A stretch of DNA of 64,000 bases from positions 186,001 to 250,000 of the forward strand of contig CAWGPP010000002.1 of assembly GCA_963824545.1 (NCBI GenBank), read 5' to 3'. Made by a program: the position numbers and the translations under genes. The DNA comes from Bog-532 sp963824545 (GTDB taxonomy: Bacteria > Actinomycetota > Actinomycetes > Streptosporangiales > Streptosporangiaceae). How positions within the stretch are numbered: position 1 is the stretch's first letter; each line of letters begins with the position of its first letter. Shown here one piece after another: positions 38,632 to 48,430 of the stretch. The notes beneath the pieces are model-generated. The model was not told the origin of the DNA and ran no database searches. It worked only from the letters and a program-made list of their open reading frames with translations.

Positions 38632-39207
38632 TCAGGGGCTGGCGGGAACCGCGTGCCGACCGCGCGCGATCGCCGCGTGGGCGATCGCGGTCCAGGCCGT
38701 CAGGGTCGGCGCGCCGTTGGGCAGGTTGAGCGTGGATCCGAGGGCGTACACCGTGAACCGGTAGCTGTGCCCGGGAGTGTCCGGGCAGGGCGGGTCGTAG
38801 CTGGCCTGCCCCAGGCTGTTGTCGGCCTGCCTGGCCCCGGGAGGCAACTGCGGGCCGTTCTGGATGTCGGTGGTCGCCTGCGGGATGTCGAACACGATCC
38901 AGTAGATGTACGGGGTGATCGGCGCGGCGGCGTCGTCCACGACGATGGCGTAGCTCTTCGTGCCGGACGGCGCCCCGGTCCAGTCCAGCGGCGGGCTGAT
39001 CTTCCCGCCCTTCCCGCCGTGGCAGGTGAAACGCTGCGGGAGCACGCCCTGGCTGAACGCGGCGCTGTTCACGGTCATGGTAGATGGCGCGTCCGGGGTC
39101 AGGCTGCCACTTCCGGCTGCGGCCCCGCACCCGGTGACCAGGAGCGAAACGGCAGTGATCAGAGAACCCGCGCGAGGGCGGCGGCCCACACGAGGAAACC
39201 GGCTCAC
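38632..39207 (-). CDS. YbhB/YbcL (PEBP) family lipoprotein
   Basis: 191 aa. A lipobox (LLVTGCGAAAG) marks a lipoprotein signal; the mature protein is anchored outside the membrane. PEBP motifs are SPPLDWTGAPSGTKSYAIVV, DDAAAPITPYIYWIVFDIPQ and GQASYDPPCPDTPGHSYRFT. The family resembles Raf-kinase inhibitor/phosphatidylethanolamine-binding proteins; bacterial members have no settled function. It is located between the repeat-rich anchored protein and sepH, with a palindromic repeat (39308-39361) just upstream. Confidence 0.85.
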   Translation of the reverse strand: MSRFPRVGRRPRAGSLITAVSLLVTGCGAAAGSGSLTPDAPSTMTVNSAAFSQGVLPQRFTCHGGKGGKISPPLDWTGAPSGTKSYAIVVDDAAAPITPYIYWIVFDIPQATTDIQNGPQLPPGARQADNSLGQASYDPPCPDTPGHSYRFTVYALGSTLNLPNGAPTLTAWTAIAHAAIARGRHAVPASP

Positions 39208-39307
39208 GCGCCCGTCACCCTTGCCCTTCGGTTGCCACCGGGACCGCGCCGCCCCGGGAAGCCGAACGGCTTCCGTTCCCCGATCCTATGCGCGCGGCGG
39301 GTACCGC

Positions 39308-39361
39308 GACTTACGGGCAGAGTTTTGGGCAGTGAGCCCGCCCCCAAAACTCTGCCCGTAG
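39308..39361. repeat. Dispersed palindromic repeat, copy B
   Basis: Perfect 18-bp arms TACGGGCAGAGTTTTGGG (39312-39329) and its complement (39343-39360), with a 13-nt loop. It is just downstream of the sepH stop (39370, minus strand), so it could terminate that gene. The same arm words recur in copies A and C. Confidence 0.75.
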
Positions 39362-39369
39362 CGTCGGCC

Positions 39370-41037
39370 CTAGTCGGGCTGGCGCGAATTGCCGAGCATG
39401 ATCTCATCCCAGGAGGGGACGGAGGCACGCCGGCCGCGCGGGCTCGCGGCCTTCTTGCCACGCCCGCGGGCTGCGGTTTCATCCGCGCCTTTGTCGGGCG
39501 CGGGCTGAGCTGGCGCCTGTGGGCGCGGGTGGTCCGCACCGCGGGCGGCCTGGTCGGCCTGCCCGCCGGCCGAGGAAGCCGCCGCCTGGGCCGTGGCGGC
39601 CGTCCGGCCGGCCAGTTCCGGGTCGGCCAGTTCCGGGTCGGCCAGTTCCGGGTCGGCCAGTTCCGGGTCGGCCAGTTCCGGGTCGGCCAGTTCCGGGTCG
39701 GCCAGTTCCGGGTCGGCCCGTCCTGCACCGGTGCGTTCCGCAGCGGCCAGTTCCGGGCCGACCAGCTCCGGGCCGGCCTGTTCCGTCGCAGCGCGTTCCG
39801 GGCCGCCCTGTTCTGCGGCGGCCTGTTCTGCGGCGGCCTGTTCTGCGGCGGCCTGTCCCGCGGCGGCCTGTCCCGCGGCGGCGCGTTCGGGGCGGGCCGA
39901 TCGGCCGGCGGCCGAGGCGGCCGCCGCGTCGGTGTGCCTGTCTATGCCCGAATCACGGCCCTGCGGTGCGGAAGCCGTCCGCGCCTCCGGCCCGGCCTGC
40001 GGCGCGGCGGGCTGCGCGGCTGTGGCCTGTATGCCAGTGATCGGCTGGGCGGCAAGCCCCTGCGCGGCCCGGTCTGGCGCGGCCCGGTCTGGCGTCGCGG
40101 AGCTTCCGGCCGTTGCCGCAGGCGCCGCGTTCCGGTCGCCCGTGCCCTGGCCCGGCGCCGGCCGCCCGGTACCGCCCGCGCGGTGGGCGGGCCCCCGGCC
40201 CGTTCCATTCGGTTCATCATCGCTGACTGGCATTCGCGGGTTGCCGGTCTGCGGCGTCGCATGCGACGGCGGCCGGCCGATGGGCGGGCGCGGGGCAGCG
40301 AAGGACGCCGAGGCGGCGGCGTGCGCGGCCGCCCGGGCCGGCTCCTCGGCCGGTTCCATGACCGGCTCGTCCGGCGGAGCGGGCTGGCTCCGGTCCGGCC
40401 TGGGCCTGATGGGGGTCACCGTGGCCGCCCCCAGCGACCCGCCGGTCGGCGGCGGCAGCTCGGCTTCCGGCAGCGACAGCCGGTTCGCGTTGTCGTCGGC
40501 GGGCACAACGTGCCGCCGGCGCGGGTCGAAAAGCCACTCCGCGATGTGCAGGCGGCCGCCGGCCCGGAACGCCAGCTGCACCTGCCAGCTTCCGTCCCCG
40601 TGCTTGCGCGAGTCCCACTGCGCGTCCTCGGGATCGGCGCCCAGGTCGGTCAGGCGTTCCGCCACCACCTCCCCGAGGCGGGGCCCGGGGGTGGAATCTC
40701 CCTGGCGGCGCACGGACGCGGTCTGCGCCTGCTGAGCGACGTAGCCGCGCTCAGCAAGGACCGGTCCCTCGAACCACCGGACTCTCTCGACCGGGATACC
40801 CGCCGCATCCGCGATCTCCTCAACCGTTTCCCCGGCGCGGATTCGTGCCTGGATCTCCTTGGGTCGCAAGGGATTCTCCACTTCGATCTCGTACTGGGCG
40901 AGCCGCGAAAACTGGCCCCGTGCGACTGCCCGCAGCCGGTCGTCGATGGGCAGCATGAAGCGCCCGCTTCGCCCCGGGATGGCGAGAACGGCGTAACTGC
41001 CGTCTTCGCTGACCGCGACGAAGCGCAGTTCCTGCAT
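39370..41037 (-). CDS. sepH: Septation protein SepH
   Basis: 555 aa from ATG 41037 (MQELRFVAVSEDGSYAVLAI), with GGAAGGGA upstream. It has the N-terminal DUF3071 domain, with FMLPIDDRLRAVARGQFSRL and a helix-turn-helix-like segment RPKEIQARIRAGETVEEIAD, and GDGSWQVQLAFRAGGRLHIA. A long acidic/Ala/Pro-rich middle follows; its repeat tract has seven DPELA-type 15-bp units (39609-39717) and AAEQ repeats. The C-terminal MLGNSRQPD is usual. In Streptomyces and mycobacteria SepH stimulates FtsZ assembly at the division site. It is monocistronic here. Confidence 0.92.
   Translation of the reverse strand: MQELRFVAVSEDGSYAVLAIPGRSGRFMLPIDDRLRAVARGQFSRLAQYEIEVENPLRPKEIQARIRAGETVEEIADAAGIPVERVRWFEGPVLAERGYVAQQAQTASVRRQGDSTPGPRLGEVVAERLTDLGADPEDAQWDSRKHGDGSWQVQLAFRAGGRLHIAEWLFDPRRRHVVPADDNANRLSLPEAELPPPTGGSLGAATVTPIRPRPDRSQPAPPDEPVMEPAEEPARAAAHAAASASFAAPRPPIGRPPSHATPQTGNPRMPVSDDEPNGTGRGPAHRAGGTGRPAPGQGTGDRNAAPAATAGSSATPDRAAPDRAAQGLAAQPITGIQATAAQPAAPQAGPEARTASAPQGRDSGIDRHTDAAAASAAGRSARPERAAAGQAAAGQAAAEQAAAEQAAAEQGGPERAATEQAGPELVGPELAAAERTGAGRADPELADPELADPELADPELADPELADPELADPELAGRTAATAQAAASSAGGQADQAARGADHPRPQAPAQPAPDKGADETAARGRGKKAASPRGRRASVPSWDEIMLGNSRQPD
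39609..39717 (-). repeat. 15-bp minisatellite in sepH
   Basis: Seven copies of a 15-bp unit (ggccagttccgggtc), in frame, encode repeated ELADP pentapeptides. The copies are almost perfectly identical. Confidence 0.9.
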
Positions 41038-41263
41038 CGGCGTCCCTTCCGCTCTCGCACCCTGCCCGGGGGCCACTAGGCCCGGCCGCAGCATCGTCCC
41101 GAAGCGTCGTATCCGAGCGTTAACGCTGTGTCCGGTCGTACCCTATGCCGGTACCTCGGCTCCCGGGCATGAGTCTGGCCGGTCAAAGGCTGTCTGGCCA
41201 GCACCCTGCCCGGCATGTCCCGAGTTCACCTCGGGATTCTTCTGGACGGCGGATAACGGGACG

Positions 41264-43831
41264 TCAGCGCGGCGGGGTGCGGACCGGCTCCTCGGGTGCC
41301 GCCTCGGGTGCCGTTGCCGGGGTTTCCGCCGGTTGGTCCGTAATGTCTGCGGACGGTTCCCCGGCTGGCACCTCCGGCCCCTGGGCGTGCACCGCCGGGT
41401 CCGGGGTGTGCACCGCCGGGCCGGTGGAGTGCACCGCCTCCGGCCCGGGCGCGGCCACACCATCTGGGCCGGCCGGGCCGTCACCGGGACCGCCGCCCGG
41501 CCCTCCGCCGCCGCCGTGCCCCTCGTCACCGGGACGGTCGGCCGGCAGCCGGCTGAGCCGGGAGGGCCACCAGTTCCAGCGGCCGAGCAGCACCACCGTG
41601 GATGGGACGAGCACGGTACGGACCACGAAGGTGTCCATGAGCACGCCGAGCGCCAGGCCGACACCGACGTCACGGATCTGGCTGCCGCCCGAGCCGCGCC
41701 CGCCGACGACCGCGAACACCGCGAACGTGCCGGCCAGCACCATCCCCGCGGACGTGACCGTTGTGCCGGTCACCGCGATCGCCCGGCTCACCGCCTCGCG
41801 GAGGGGATAGTCATGCGCTTCCTCCCGGATCCGGCTCATGACCAGAATGTTGTAGTCCTCCCCGAGCGCGAGCAGGAAGACGAACATCAGGAACGGCAAG
41901 ATGAAGGTCAGGCCGCCGTTGCCCCCCAGCTCGATGAAGATCACGACGGACAGGCCGAGCGCCGCCAGGTAGGACAGGCCGACCGAGGCGATCAGGTACA
42001 GCGGGGCCACCAGGCTCCGCATGACCAGCGCCAGCAGCACGCCGATGACCAGGATGGCGACGGGGATGACGTGCACCAGGTCGGTGTCGGAGATCTGGCT
42101 GATGTCATAGAACGCGGGCGCCTCGCCGCCGACACCGTAGTCCGCGGCCCCCATGGCCGTCGCGGCGGTGGCCGCCGCCTGGCGGATGGACGGCACGGCG
42201 TTCATCGCGCTGGTCGAGGACGGATCCCCGGCCTTCAGGCCCGCCTCGAACTGGATCGTGCGGCCGTCCGCGCTGACGTACTGCGCGGTCGCCCGGTACA
42301 CCAGGTACGCCTGGTCCGGCACCGGAAGGTGGGCCGGCGGGGTGGTCGGGAGCTTGGACGCCGGCCCCAGCGAGGCCAGTTCGGCGTGCAGCCCGGCGAA
42401 CTGCGCCGGGGTCAGGTTGACCGCCCCGACCGGGTTGAGCGGCCCGGTGATGCCGGTGAACAGCCCGCTTTCTGTGAGCTTCTGCTGGCCGGCCGCGACC
42501 GCCCGCGGGTTGTCCCAGACCGGCTCGTTAAGTTTGTAAATGAGGTTCGTCGGGTTGGCGCTGCTCGCCGGGAAGTGCGTGGCCAGCAGTTGCTGACCGG
42601 CCGCGGAGTCCGTGCCGGCCGGGGCGTTCAGCGTGCCGCCGAAGCCGGCCGGCTTGTACGCGGTGACCGCGAGGGCCAGCGCGCCGAAGACGATCACGCC
42701 GGAAAGCAGCGCGGCGGCGGGACGCCGGACGATTCGCGCGGCCAGGCGACCCCAGATGCCGACCTTGCCCGTTCCCGCCTGGGTCCTGGACGGCCAGAAC
42801 GCGGCGCGGCCGAAGATGGCCAGCAACGCCGGCAACAGGGTCAGCCCGGCCAGCAGCATCACGCCGATCCCGATCGCCAGCGGAACGCCGAGCTGAGAGT
42901 AAATCTGGAACGTGGCGACCAGCAGGGACAGCAGCGCCGCGATGACGGTCGCGGCGGAGAAGGTGATCGATTCGCCGACCCGGGTCAGCGCGCGCTGCAC
43001 CGCATCCTTGGGCTCGATCCCGGTCCGGAGCTCCTCCCGGACCCGGAACACCAGGAACAAGCCGTAGTCGGTACCTGCCCCCAGCACCAGCACAATCAGC
43101 ATGAGCTGGGCGATCTGCGAGACTTTCAGGCCGGCGGTCGCCGCCTCGGCGACCAGCGGCCCGGAAATCGCCACCGCCATGATCGCAGGAATGATCGTGA
43201 TCAGCGGCGCCAGCAGCGAACGGAAGATCAGCAGCAGCAGGACCAGGATGAAGACGATCGTGAGGGCCTCTTCCTGGTTGCCCGTGGTCCCCGTTTTCTT
43301 CTGCTGGTCGACCTGGACAGCGACCGCCCCGGCCAGATGCACATGCAGGCCGGCTGGTGGCCCGGCGCGCTCGATCGCGCTGCGCAGGTTGTCGACCAGC
43401 TTCGTGACGCCGGCCTGGTCGCCCTGGCCGACGCTGGACAGCACCAGCAGCTGCTCGGCCTGGCCGTCGTGTGACCGGCCCAGGTCGTTCGCCTTCACCA
43501 CGGTGGGCACGGACCGCAGATCCTGCCGGAGGGTGTTCAGGTAAGCCACATCGCCCGCGGTTATCTGCCCCGGGCTGGCGGCGGCCAGCACCGGCACAGG
43601 AACCAGATTGCTGTTGCCGAACGGTGCGGACAGGTTCACGGCGTGCTGGCTCGGCGCGCTGGCCGGCAGGAAGTTGGCGTTGTTGCCCTGTGTCACGCTG
43701 GCCAGCGACGGCAGAAAGCGCGGCACGGCGACCGTGGCGAGCACCCAGACGACCACGACGAGCCACCGGAACCTGACGGCGAACTTCCCAATTGCCCCGA
43801 AAATCCCGTCGATTTGCACGCGGAGAAGCAT
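41264..43831 (-). CDS. MMPL/RND family transporter
   Basis: 855 aa from ATG 43831. Two RND halves each have an extracytoplasmic loop and a bundle of TM segments: an N-terminal TM (FRWLVVVVWVLATVAVPRFL), then IVFILVLLLLIFRSLLAPLI, GAGTDYGLFLVFRVREELR and the second half VIPVAILVIGVLLALVMRSL with ALGEDYNILVMSRIREEA. The Asp-containing GTDYGLF and GEDYNIL are the proton-relay segments typical of MMPL proteins. The Pro/Ala-rich C-terminus is disordered. It likely exports a lipid or glycolipid; the substrate is unknown. A palindrome 120 nt upstream may control it. Confidence 0.88.
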   Translation of the reverse strand: MLLRVQIDGIFGAIGKFAVRFRWLVVVVWVLATVAVPRFLPSLASVTQGNNANFLPASAPSQHAVNLSAPFGNSNLVPVPVLAAASPGQITAGDVAYLNTLRQDLRSVPTVVKANDLGRSHDGQAEQLLVLSSVGQGDQAGVTKLVDNLRSAIERAGPPAGLHVHLAGAVAVQVDQQKKTGTTGNQEEALTIVFILVLLLLIFRSLLAPLITIIPAIMAVAISGPLVAEAATAGLKVSQIAQLMLIVLVLGAGTDYGLFLVFRVREELRTGIEPKDAVQRALTRVGESITFSAATVIAALLSLLVATFQIYSQLGVPLAIGIGVMLLAGLTLLPALLAIFGRAAFWPSRTQAGTGKVGIWGRLAARIVRRPAAALLSGVIVFGALALAVTAYKPAGFGGTLNAPAGTDSAAGQQLLATHFPASSANPTNLIYKLNEPVWDNPRAVAAGQQKLTESGLFTGITGPLNPVGAVNLTPAQFAGLHAELASLGPASKLPTTPPAHLPVPDQAYLVYRATAQYVSADGRTIQFEAGLKAGDPSSTSAMNAVPSIRQAAATAATAMGAADYGVGGEAPAFYDISQISDTDLVHVIPVAILVIGVLLALVMRSLVAPLYLIASVGLSYLAALGLSVVIFIELGGNGGLTFILPFLMFVFLLALGEDYNILVMSRIREEAHDYPLREAVSRAIAVTGTTVTSAGMVLAGTFAVFAVVGGRGSGGSQIRDVGVGLALGVLMDTFVVRTVLVPSTVVLLGRWNWWPSRLSRLPADRPGDEGHGGGGGPGGGPGDGPAGPDGVAAPGPEAVHSTGPAVHTPDPAVHAQGPEVPAGEPSADITDQPAETPATAPEAAPEEPVRTPPR

Positions 43832-43951
43832 ACTGGCGGCCCGCTGTGAGCCGGCTGAGCCTGCGGTTACATGCTCGCTACGCGGGTCTGCCGAAAAACG
43901 TCCGGCACGCAACTTCCGGCAGCAGGTTGGCCGCTGAAGGGGCCACCTGAG

Positions 43952-43965
43952 TGGTTAGATAACCA
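43952..43965. promoter_or_regulatory. Palindrome between the MMPL and ferric-reductase genes
   Basis: TGGTTA-GA-TAACCA, perfect 6-bp arms. It lies in the divergent region about 121 nt upstream of the MMPL start and 123 nt upstream of the ferric-reductase start. This is the size and shape of a TetR-type operator, but no regulator gene is adjacent. Confidence 0.45.
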
Positions 43966-44088
43966 GTAGGAAAATCGCAGGATAAGCGGCTGAACGCGCT
44001 CCGTGTCCAGTTTCGTCATCGTTCACGGCGCCGGTTATCCGAGCCTAGAAAGCCCCCAGATTCTTGTTCACGTTGCTGCGGAGGTCTG

Positions 44089-46011
44089 ATGCGCCACGCT
44101 CCCGCCCGTCACGACGCCGGATGGCGCCGTGACCCGGGGACGCGGCAGGGCCGGGGTCCACGGGAGGGCCGGGGTCCACGGGAGGGCCGGGGGACGCGGG
44201 AGGGCCGGGGGACGCGGGGGCGGCGGGAGGGCTTGGGGACACCGTACGGAGGCCCGGGGTCTCGGCACGGGGCGGGATACCGGGATGACGCAGGGGTGTG
44301 GGGCGGCCCGCGGAGACACCGTGCGGTCGGATGGCGGGCAAATCCGGGCCGGGGGGCGACCGGCCTGCGGCGGTTCTGGCCGGCCGCCATGACCCCGGCG
44401 GCGATCGCCGCGTGCACGCTCGGCGCGGTCGCCCTGGCGGGGCTCATCGTCATCGCCGTGTCGATGGCCGTGGCGGCGTACGGGCCCGGGAGCCTAGCGG
44501 CCGGCGGCTCGCTCAGCCAGGCGCTGGAAGCCTGCTCGGGCGAACTGGCCCTGCTCGCCCTGACCGTCGCGGTCGTGCTCGGGGTCGCCGCGACCGAACG
44601 CCATTTCCTGCCCGCCAGGACGCGGGTGACCGCGCAGCTGGTGCACCGCGCGGTCGCGCTGATCGCCGGCGGTTTCCTGATCGTGCACATCCTGCTGGAG
44701 ACGGTGTCGGATCAGGCCGGCCCGCTCGCGGCCGTGTTCCCCTTCACCGACGCGGCCGATCGGCTCTACCTGGGGCTGGGCACGATCGCCTCCGACCTGG
44801 TGATCGCGATCATCGGGACCAGCCTGGCCCGGATGCGGTACGCCCGGTCGGCGCACCCACAGCTGTGGCGGATGGTGCACCGATCAATTTACGTGGCGTG
44901 GCCGCTGGCGATCCTGCACGGCATCCTGATGGGGGGCGGCCCCGTGTGGGCGGCCTGGACGTACGGGATCTGCGCGGCGCTGGTGGCCGTGGCCATCTCG
45001 GCCCGGGTCCGCATGCAGGGCACGACGCCGCGGGCACCGGGCGCCGACCTCGGCGATCTCGGCGACCTCACGCCGTCCCTGCCGGCTGGTCGCGGGGCGC
45101 ACCGCCTGCAGCTATCCGCGAGGTCTCAGCTCCCGCCGGGATCACCGTTCCGGCCGGGATCGCCATTCCCGATGGGCTCTCAGCTCCCGCCGGGATCACC
45201 GTTCCGGCCGGGATCACCATTCCCGATGGGCTCTCAGCTCCCGCCGGGATCACCGTTCCGGCCGGGATCACCATTCCCGATGGGCTCTCAGCTCCCGCCG
45301 GGGACCCCGTTCTCTGCGGACTCTCCCTTCGCGGTGGGGTCTCCGCTGGCGGTGGGGTCTCCGCTGGCGGAAGCCCAGTTCCCGGCAGGGTCTCCGCTGC
45401 CGACGGGATCACCGTTCCCGGCTGAGCCGCCATTTCCGGCTGAGCCGCCGTTTCGGGCCGATCCCCGGCTGTCGCCCGGGCGGCGGGTCACCCCGCGCCC
45501 CCGGGTAGCCGCCCGGCCCCGGATAGCCCCGCTAGCCCCGCGCCCCCCAGCAGCCCCGCGCCCCCCAGCAGCCCCGCGGCCGCCCATCCCGCGCGAGCCG
45601 CGCGCACTCCCGCCACCCACCGAGGCCTTCCTGCCGGGAGGCGGCGGCCCGTTCGGACCGCAGCCGCGGCCAGGGGACTACCTGCCCGGAGGCGACGATC
45701 CGTACGGACCCCAGCCGCCCGCCGGTGAATACCCGCCGGGGGGCGATGATCCGTATGGGCCGCGGCCAGGCGACTACCTGGCGAGAGGCGACCATCCGTA
45801 TGCGTCCCGCCCGCAGGCGGGTGGCGACGCACTCGCCGACGGCGACGCGCAGGCGGGCGGCCACCCCCACGCGGGCGGCGACGCGCAGGCGGGCGGCCAC
45901 CCCCACGCGGGCGGCGACGCGCAGGCGGCACCGCGCCCGGCCCGGCGCCGGGCCTGGCGTCCGGTCGAGCCACGACCCCCCGGAACAGCGGGGCCGCCCG
46001 GGCCACCGTAG
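44089..46011 (+). CDS. Ferric-reductase-like transmembrane protein with repeat-rich tail
   Basis: 640 aa. ATG 44089 follows GGAGGTC. A basic repeat-rich leader (REGRGPREGRGTREGRG) precedes six to seven TM segments (AACTLGAVALAGLIVIAVSM, LALLALTVAVVLGVAATERH, AVALIAGGFLIVHILLE, RLYLGLGTIASDLVIAIIGT, RSIYVAWPLAILHGILMGGG). Conserved His residues in LVHRAV, IVHILLE, RMVHRSIYVAW and AILHGIL fit bis-heme ligation as in ferric-reductase/YedZ-type domains. No flavin domain follows. The C-terminal 300 residues are repeats of SQLPPGSPFRPGSPFPMG (three near-identical copies at 45126-45300) and other Gly/Pro/Ala repeats. Confidence 0.75.
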   Translation: MRHAPARHDAGWRRDPGTRQGRGPREGRGPREGRGTREGRGTRGRREGLGTPYGGPGSRHGAGYRDDAGVWGGPRRHRAVGWRANPGRGATGLRRFWPAAMTPAAIAACTLGAVALAGLIVIAVSMAVAAYGPGSLAAGGSLSQALEACSGELALLALTVAVVLGVAATERHFLPARTRVTAQLVHRAVALIAGGFLIVHILLETVSDQAGPLAAVFPFTDAADRLYLGLGTIASDLVIAIIGTSLARMRYARSAHPQLWRMVHRSIYVAWPLAILHGILMGGGPVWAAWTYGICAALVAVAISARVRMQGTTPRAPGADLGDLGDLTPSLPAGRGAHRLQLSARSQLPPGSPFRPGSPFPMGSQLPPGSPFRPGSPFPMGSQLPPGSPFRPGSPFPMGSQLPPGTPFSADSPFAVGSPLAVGSPLAEAQFPAGSPLPTGSPFPAEPPFPAEPPFRADPRLSPGRRVTPRPRVAARPRIAPLAPRPPAAPRPPAAPRPPIPREPRALPPPTEAFLPGGGGPFGPQPRPGDYLPGGDDPYGPQPPAGEYPPGGDDPYGPRPGDYLARGDHPYASRPQAGGDALADGDAQAGGHPHAGGDAQAGGHPHAGGDAQAAPRPARRRAWRPVEPRPPGTAGPPGPP

Positions 46012-46178
46012 GAGCCGACGCGCCGGCCCACGGACCCGAATGAGCCCCAACGGGGAACCCGCGCGCTAGCCTCGTACCCATCATCCGGCCGCACGGGCGT
46101 CCGGCCACCGAACGCCGATCACGGGACGCCAGGCCGCACGGACGCTCAGCGGCCCGGATGGATGAAGGGAATGAGGAC

Positions 46179-46814
46179 ATGCGGCATCTTGTCGGGATCG
46201 CTCTCGCCATCGTCGCCGCGGTGGTCATCTTCTTCGCCGGAGGCTGGGGCTACCTGAAGCTGCTCCGGGCCCCTTCGTCCTCCGGCGCACTGGCGACCTT
46301 GCCGGCGGGCGGGGGCTCACTGCTGCACAACCACAATGCCGTGGTCGCGATGGCCGCTCTGCTCGCCGTCGGGCTGGTGGCCGGGCTACTGATCGCCGTC
46401 CCGTGGGTCTCGCCGCTGGCCGCGGGGCTGCCCGGGCTCGCCCTGCTCGCGCTGACCGGCCTCTACCTGGCCAGCGTGCGGCACGCGGTGCACCTGATCC
46501 CGCTGAAGTCGCACATCTACGGGCAGGGATTCGAGGCCATGCTGTTCAACGGCGTGCTCGCCCTGGCCGGGCTGGCCATGGTGGTCCCGCTGTTCGTCCC
46601 GTCGCGCTGGCGCCGCCGGGCCGGGCGTTACCCCGGCGAGCCCGTTCCGTCCGGTTCCTCGACCGGGCTGCTGAGCACGGATTCCGAGACGACCCAGCAG
46701 GGCACGTTCTTCCCACCCCAGGATCAGTACACGTCCCCGACGATCATCCAGCACGACCCGTTCCCGCCGAGCGGCTCGGTCGGCACGGGCAGCGATCCCT
46801 TCCCGCCGGCCTAG
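46179..46814 (+). CDS. Small four-TM membrane protein of unknown function
   Basis: 211 aa from ATG 46179 (MRHLVGIALAIVAAVVIFFA), with AATGAGGAC upstream; a longer frame begins at ATG 46158. It has four hydrophobic segments (VVAMAALLAVGLVAGLLIAV and GVLALAGLAMVVPLFVPS among them). The hydrophilic C-terminus is Ser/Pro/Thr-rich and acidic. I do not recognise the family. It is followed 9 nt later by palindromic repeat copy C. Confidence 0.7.
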   Translation: MRHLVGIALAIVAAVVIFFAGGWGYLKLLRAPSSSGALATLPAGGGSLLHNHNAVVAMAALLAVGLVAGLLIAVPWVSPLAAGLPGLALLALTGLYLASVRHAVHLIPLKSHIYGQGFEAMLFNGVLALAGLAMVVPLFVPSRWRRRAGRYPGEPVPSGSSTGLLSTDSETTQQGTFFPPQDQYTSPTIIQHDPFPPSGSVGTGSDPFPPA

Positions 46815-46823
46815 CATCTTCGG

Positions 46824-46876
46824 CGCTTACGGGCAGAGTTTTGGGCAAATACTGCCCGGCGGGCTCTGCCCGTAAC
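46824..46876. repeat. Dispersed palindromic repeat, copy C
   Basis: Outer arms TTACGGGCAGAG and CTCTGCCCGTAA (12 bp), inner hairpin GGGCA-AATAC-TGCCC. It begins about 10 nt after the stop of the four-TM protein gene. The inner segment ACTGCCCGGCGGG is identical to copy A. Confidence 0.75.
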
Positions 46877-46902
46877 TGGGGATGGGTGGAGCCCGGACAC
46901 AG

Positions 46903-46944
46903 CAGAACCCGCTCCCGCAGCGATAGGGACGGGAACGGGTTCTG
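46903..46944. terminator. Bidirectional terminator between the membrane protein gene and aceA
   Basis: CAGAACCCGCTCCCG (46903-46917) pairs with CGGGAACGGGTTCTG (46930-46944), one mismatch, with a 12-nt loop. Convergent genes flank it. Confidence 0.6.
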
Positions 46945-46996
46945 TCTTGTGCCGGCTAACGCGAGCGGATCGCGCTGCCGGTCAACGGGGAGCAGA

Positions 46997-48295
<1,299 letters not shown>

Positions 48296-48430
48296 GTCCC
48301 TATCGCCTCCAGCTTGGGCGCCACGTCGGTGGCCCTTGATACAAGAATGCCTCGTCATCAAGCTACTTTCTAGTAACTTGTTAAATAAATAACGTAGAAA
48401 TTCTCAGTATGAGAAGATAAGATAGATTTT
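48296..48430. promoter_or_regulatory. aceA / ramB divergent control region
   Basis: 135 bp; the 48350-48430 half is very AT-rich in a GC-rich genome. It includes CTTGAT (48337) and ATCAAG (48357) as imperfect inverted words, and TACTTTCTAGTA near 48365. I see candidate -10-like AT boxes, but no unambiguous promoter. By analogy with relatives it should contain RamB-type binding sites. Confidence 0.4.

Noticed and set aside
38488..41079. A plus-strand frame of 863 aa opposite the PEBP gene and sepH
   Set aside because: Antisense shadow. Its VGQFRVGQFRVG repeat is the 15-bp sepH minisatellite read on the other strand.
41333..43474. A plus-strand frame of 713 aa opposite the MMPL gene
   Set aside because: Antisense shadow of an RND transporter with clear membrane segments on the minus strand.
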